Assembly: GCF_037392515.1 (NCBI RefSeq) | Contig: NC_090281.1 | Coordinates: 48,398,645 to 48,462,644, forward strand | Direction of reading: 5' to 3' | DNA: 64,000 nt | DNA from: Haliotis asinina | Taxonomy: Eukaryota > Mollusca > Gastropoda > Lepetellida > Haliotidae | Part shown: one piece after another, positions 58,986 to 64,000 of the stretch | Layout: every line of letters begins with the position of its first letter | Position numbering within the stretch: the stretch's first letter is position 1 | Translations under genes and position numbers: made by a program | Notes under the pieces: generated by a model | Seen by the model: only the letters and a program-made list of their open reading frames with translations | Database searches by the model: none | What the model was told of the DNA's origin: nothing

Positions 58986-59484
58986 CTCACTATCTTTGTA
59001 ACGGATAGTCTATAACGAACTGTCGGATATGACGAAGTTGGTGGGGTTTATGCCCAACCACTTACAGTATGCATTAGCTGAAATGCGTATAGCTAGGTAC
59101 GTGTATAACCTAGAGTATACTGGTTCCTTTTCGCTATAGCCGCACTTTAATGTATCTGCGTATTATTCCCACCACACAGTGGATTGGCCTGGTATCTTTC
59201 GTATTCTTTTTCACAAAGACAGACACACATGGCAACATCCCTTTATTCAGGATTGAGGTACTCCGAGCAAAATACCTGGATAAGCACAAACGATGATGAC
59301 CACTGCTTAACACCGAAATGTACGTCCTAAAATTTATCAGCCAGGAAGTAAATTGGTTTCACCGGACAATAATTGGTAACAAGAGCTTTATGAAAGTTAA
59401 ACTGACAGAAATCACTTTGCTGATTTTCAAAATACAACTCCTGACACTACTGACCAAAAATTAGATAGATAATTAGTTTCCAAA

Positions 59485-59910
59485 GAGGGACCAGACGATA
59501 AAACGGAGAGGATTAAGGCTGAGATTGAGTCGACGGAGAGGGTTAAGACAGAGGAACAAGACGCAGAGGGTTAAGACTCAGACAAGACGGAGAGGGTTAA
59601 GACGTGACGGAGAGGGGTAAGACAGATAAACAAGACTGGGAGGGGTAAGACTGAGATAGACAAAACGGAGACGGTCAAGGCAGAGAGGGACAAGACGGAG
59701 AAAGTTAAGACTAAGACGATTAAGACTGAGAAGGATGAGACAGAGGACAAGACTGAGAGGGATAGGACTGGAAGGGATAAGGCGGGGAACACGACTGAGA
59801 GGGTTAACCCTGAGAGGGATAGGACAGAGAGATTTACACATAGGGGATAACACTGACAGGACAAGAGAGAGGGTTAAGACAGGGGACCCGACTGACAGGG
59901 ATATCACTGA
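59485..59910. repeat. Purine-rich degenerate minisatellite
   Basis: Variants of GACGGAGAGGGTTAAGAC with strong A/G bias on the + strand over about 425 bp. Confidence 0.75.
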
Positions 59911-60397
59911 GAGTGTTAAGCTCCAGCTATGAAGAGTGTCCCAGGGTTAGACACGACTATGCTTTGCTCATTGACGTGAATGCCCGTGTATGTGCGTTTT
60001 CATTCACGATTTGCCATTGTCCAATCCAGGGGCCGGTGACCCTTGTATCGAACTCATCTGTCTTTTTTACCTGAAAAATAAAGTGTGCTCTTTGAACCGA
60101 GGTCTTATAAAATTAGAGCAAAGGATAGTAACAACAAATCCATTTTGTAAGAGATGGCTGTTCACCTTGTAGTCTGTGTATCACTCGACACGATATGACA
60201 CTGTTAATATATTGCAGCATATCTCCATTTTGACATTCAACAAGTAATATTGTTATGGAACATCTATGTCGTAACGCATTGATACAGCACCGATACAGTA
60301 TTGTAGCGGCTCATCAATCTGTTTGGCGTGACAGGTTTGTACTGTCAGTGGCTTAGTTTTGTATCTGCACGCTGAAATAAAATCAGTAAGGACAAAG

Positions 60398-60470
60398 ACG
60401 GTGAGGTAGCCTTGTGGTTAAGGCGTTCGGTCGTCACGTCGAAAACCCGGAATCGATTCCCAGACGTCGC
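60398..60470 (+). mobile_element. SINE head fragment, short family
   Basis: GGTAGCCTTGTGGTTAAGGC and CCCGGAATCGATTCCC; the body is missing. Not a tRNA gene: no anticodon arm folds. Confidence 0.4.
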
Positions 60471-60984
60471 CATCTGGGAAGACGCTCTATCCTCCATGGA
60501 GGATGTCAAAGATTATGGCAGTTGGAAGGTGCTATGGCAAAGTCCGGTCAGTGCATTGGCAGGTAAAGTAAATCTACAGAATCACCATGACACAAGGACT
60601 TGACAAAATGTAGCGCGTCAGTTTGCGTTAGAGCTTTGTAGTTTCAAAGCTGACATAACAGAAGACAGGATCTGTTCCAAAAGAGACCCTCGGACTGATA
60701 TATTAAGGAAATCAAGAATGGACGGAAAGCAGAAAGAGATACCATAAAATTCGAGGAAATATTAAAAGGATTAAAATAATGATAACGTAATTCAGCATTG
60801 TCAAACCCATATGCCTTACAAGAATGCATATTTGATATCCCAACAGCATTTCACCCTGAAGTCACCCGAGTTAGAATCCGAGTTAGAATTTATCAGCAAC
60901 CTTTGCTTGTCGTAAGAGGCGACTAAACGTCATATATGTGTAATGTTGTTTAGTGCGGTGTTAAACAATAAAAAATAAACAAAC

Positions 60985-61180
60985 CTCTTTGAAGTACTTT
61001 TTCTGCCAGACTTCTTTCCGGTCAACAGAGAGAAATCTGTCCCAGTCAGGCTTCACGTTGGGGTTGGTCGATGACCGAAACACGATGCCATCTTGGATGT
61101 TGTAGAATCCCATATTATGGAATGGAGACTGCCACCGAAGATCGATGCTCCATCTGATGTCGTTTGACACGTTCATGCCG
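60985..61180 (-). CDS. Phytanoyl-CoA dioxygenase-like gene, internal exon (downstream)
   Basis: 196 bp between TTTCAG and GTTTGT. The frame reads SGMNVSNDIRWSIDLRWQ, then NPNVKPDWDRFLSVDRKEVW, typical of the C-terminal part of PhyH-like 2-oxoglutarate/Fe(II) dioxygenases. The intron to the previous exon (61181-62349) carries a 12-bp tandem array and a Tc1 relic. No terminal exon was recognised downstream, so the gene is partial here or broken. Confidence 0.6.
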
Positions 61181-61433
61181 CTGAAACAGAAGTACCATAT
61201 ACCCATTTACTTATCTGAACCTTCAGAAAGAGTGACTGTTCAGAGGATTTAACTCCAGACGGTACGTTTGTTTATTTGTTTGCTTGTTGATGAACTCCCT
61301 TAACTAGTATGTCGCCTATGGTGACATGCGTGAATACCTTCACGGCTACAGAAGATCCCCTACGTTCTTGAATGCAGTTTTGGGGTCTCTTTAATGAAAA
61401 CTGTATTGGACATCTATATTTTAGTGGTGAGCT

Positions 61434-61640
61434 CTGTGTGACGTGTGTGACGATATTTTCTGTAACAAGTCTGTGTAACGAGGGTCTATGTGACGAGAGT
61501 TTGTGTGACGAGGGTGTGTGTGACGAGGGTGTGTGTGACAATACTCTGAGTGATGAAGCTTTCTGTGACAATGGCCTGCGTGACAAGACTGTGTGACGAG
61601 GGTATGTGTGACAAGGGTCTGTGTCACGAGGGTAAATTTC
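61434..61640. repeat. 12-bp tandem repeat in PhyH-like intron
   Basis: About 15 variants of TGTGTGACGAGGGT with 12-15 bp spacing. Confidence 0.8.
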
Positions 61641-61849
61641 AACCTTCAGACTACACTGCCGCCCTACTTGCCGTATAAACAAACGGCCTCAGATGACGAG
61701 AAAAATGTTTACACGTTCTTCAAACAAATATATAATGAACCACAAAACAAACGTCGCCTTTCAAAACCAAATGCAAAGTTTTGTTCTTACAAGGTCGAGG
61801 TTGTATTATGATTGTACCGTTCTGTTAACATATTGGGGTTTATTTTCAG

Positions 61850-62136
61850 CCCAAATTGAGTGTTATTACCAACATCATCAGTGCCGATACAGTGCGTTGA
61901 CGTTTGCGCGGAAGGAACCTCTGCTGTCACAGAACATTTCGCGGTCCTGTCCTCACCTATCATTACCAGAACAACAACTTTGGGATGAGATTCAAAGAAA
62001 ACTGAATGACCTCCAACCAAGGCCGACAACTGTGACTGGACAGATCGGGCATTTCGCAGAGTATGGACTCAAGTACTCCATACACAGGCGATACAACACT
62101 CTCATCAATGCCCACGGAGGCCACACACGATACTGA
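61850..62136 (+). mobile_element. Tc1-like transposase C-terminal fragment in a PhyH-gene intron
   Basis: The frame reads QLWDEIQRKLNDLQPRPTT, then IHRRYNTLINAHGGHTRY and TGA at 62134-62136. The ARGGHTRY-like terminus and LWDExxRRL block are diagnostic for Tc1 transposases. It is antisense to the PhyH-like exons. Confidence 0.6.
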
Positions 62137-62349
62137 ATTTGGGGTATCTTAATGGTACCATTGTAGGTGATTTTGTTAATGTGGATTCTAAATGTGATAT
62201 TTGAAAATGTGTCAACCGTAACTGTCAAGTTTGAACTCAGCTCTCCGTTCCTTAATTAGTGTGAATTTGTTTACAAAAATGTGTGTTTTAAGAAACCGCT
62301 ATTGGTGAGGCATTTGTTTTGCGCTTCAGTATATATATTTTACTTTCAC

Positions 62350-62434
62350 CTTCTGTGTGGTGTAAGGTTGTGAAAGAGAATAAATCCACCGTACGGCACT
62401 GGCTCCACAAAAACATCTTTCTTGATATCAACAC
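62350..62434 (-). CDS. Phytanoyl-CoA dioxygenase-like gene, internal exon (upstream)
   Basis: 85 bp between a TCTCCAG acceptor and a GTGAAA donor. It codes VFVEPVPYGGFILFHNLTPH, then R, which fits the PhyH-family strand carrying the distal iron-binding His and the following Arg/Ser that contacts 2-oxoglutarate. It joins in frame to the exon at 61180 to give HRSGMNVS, a family hallmark. Earlier exons with the HxD motif were not found and may lie beyond the window edge. Confidence 0.55.
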
Positions 62435-62561
62435 CTGGAGAGAAAATAGCAAACAAAACATAGTCGCTTCGAAAATATATATGTTGTGCTGATCGCCATG
62501 TACATCGTCGGTTTTCAAGGATAGCACCATTCTCTTCAAAAGACGGTATTATTTTAATGCA

Positions 62562-62985
62562 AGGATGGTAATTATAATTCTATTCCAAGGATGATATATT
62601 TCTATTCCAGGATTGGTATCATTCGATTCCAAAATTGATACAATTCTATTAAGAGGATGGTACAATTCTATTTCAAAGATGGTAGAGAACTATTCATAGG
62701 ATGGCATAAGTCTGTTTCAAGCATGGTATAATTCTATTATAAGGTTGGTATAAGTCTATTTCAAGGTTGGTATAATTCTATTATAAGGTTGGTATAAGTC
62801 TATTTCAAGGTTGGTATAATTCTATTATAAGGTTGGTATAAGTCTATTTCAAGGTTGGTATAATTCTATTATAAGGTTGGTATAAGTCTATTTCAAGGTT
62901 GGTATAATTCTATTATAAGGTTGGTATAAGTCTATTTCATGGATGGTATAATTCTATTATAAGGTTCGTATAATACTATACTACC
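62562..62985. repeat. 44-bp higher-order repeat
   Basis: Alternating 22-bp halves AAGGTTGGTATAATTCTATT(AT) and AAGGTTGGTATAAGTCTATT(TC); regular over the last 200 bp and diverged at the start. Confidence 0.85.
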
Positions 62986-62989
62986 GAGA

Positions 62990-64000
62990 ACTGTCACTTG
63001 GCCCTCAAGAACGTATTAATGAGCATATTTCGCAGAGAATAACTTCACAATTGCTGCTCCTGTATTAGACAATATTCACTCGCATAAAATTGAAGCGTTG
63101 TGACGTCGTAAAGCAATGGTTGATGTCATTTGTTTACATAGCGGAATTAACAGAGACAAAGACAAATTTCAATATTTTTCACGTTAAGACATGAATATTT
63201 AGATGCGGTGATCGAAAATGCCTGTAACGGTGTACATGGAGTATCTTTTACGATGGTTATTCAAACGATGCGTTCCTTTCTCCGTTACCAATGGCTTACG
63301 TCCAGGAGCACAGCGTGACTGATTAGGTAATGTCAATCCGTTAAGTAACCGTAGGAATATCAGAACCTTGTACCTCGAATGAAAGGGCTCAACTTTTCAG
63401 ATATTTCCACAATGCTTAAATTTTCTTAATGACGTAATAGTGGTTTTCATAATTGATATAAATTGTGCATGACTACATAATATTTAGTTCTTTTAGCTGT
63501 GATCGAAGACGCAAGTTTTTACCGTTCACGAACCCCACTTTCTTAAACCGATAATGGCGGACACAGGAAACCCGGAAGTAGAGAGAATGTGTTTACGTCA
63601 GGGAATTATGGGATGATTCACGAGTACACGATGATAGATAAACACGACACGTTCATGAGATTACCTAAATTAGATAAACGATTAAATGTGGTTTATACTG
63701 ATATTAAAGCGTCGGTGATTTATACAATCGATTTAAATGATTCTAGTAACTGATGATACATCGTATTTTTGCTTTAAAGGAAAGTACAATCTAACTACCC
63801 AATTCTTTGACCATGGTCTCTTCCTCGAGCGTAATATACCACGTGTTGGTATGGCAACAGGTATGACGAGCCACCCGTCCATCCACGTGACCAAATTTCA
63901 CCATCTGGAAGATATCATTAAACTTCACATATGACGGTGTTCTACTATTCGTATTGTGATTCGTAAGAGGCCTTAATCATGCTTCGTTCATTCGACAAAA
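62990..64000. other. No recognisable feature
   Basis: Unique sequence. It may contain upstream exons of the PhyH-like gene, but I could not identify the HxD motif in any frame. Confidence 0.35.

Overview
The window looks like nuclear DNA of a gastropod mollusc, most probably an abalone (Haliotis). The call rests on dispersed tRNA-headed SINEs with GAGT/ACTC tails that I associate from memory with abalone sequence, on intron-rich genes with GT-AG junctions, and on many Tc1-like relics, MITEs and minisatellites. There is no sign of a bacterial or organelle genome. The species call is inference.

The core of the window is a pair of convergent paralogous genes, here called A (+, 22517-34323) and B (-, 54308-44030). 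I rebuilt both from seven exons each; every internal junction is in phase 1. Each predicts a secreted mosaic protein: signal peptide, Pro/Ala-rich stretch, an eight-cysteine module, one sushi/CCP domain, a long Thr-rich mucin segment coded by one exon, then two C-type lectin-like domains (CTLDs), each split over two exons. A is 1293 aa and B is 1051 aa. Exon 1 is 751 bp in both and the sushi exon 198 bp in both. The mucin exons differ in both length and repeat unit: a decapeptide in A, mostly a dodecapeptide in B. A third copy of the family survives as a dead exon 1 at 16.2-16.8 kb (-), with its upstream region still recognisable. A plausible role is a mucus, coat or opsonin lectin, but the sequence alone does not settle it.

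Layout: 1-16 kb is gene-poor, with SINEs, a 205-bp tandem repeat, a pogo-like MITE, Tc1 debris, a 1-kb 12-bp minisatellite and one candidate tyrosine-recombinase/QRICH1-like terminal exon (14819-14985). 16-22 kb holds the pseudogene, a LINE remnant and a Tc1 relic. 22.5-34.3 kb is gene A, with a LINE tail and minisatellites in its introns. 34.5-44 kb separates the two 3' ends and holds an inverted repeat around a Tc1 relic, a 60-bp tandem array, a 1.4-kb foldback element and a TA-flanked MITE. 44-54.3 kb is gene B, whose introns carry a DDE transposase relic, a second foldback element with a SINE inside it, and several tandem repeats. 54.5-64 kb is again repeat-rich. On the - strand it contains two joined exons of a phytanoyl-CoA dioxygenase-like gene (62434-60985) and, less surely, a lysozyme-like exon near 58 kb.

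Exon limits come from reading splice signals by eye and comparing A with B; no transcript was available. Repeat borders are approximate unless direct repeats are named.
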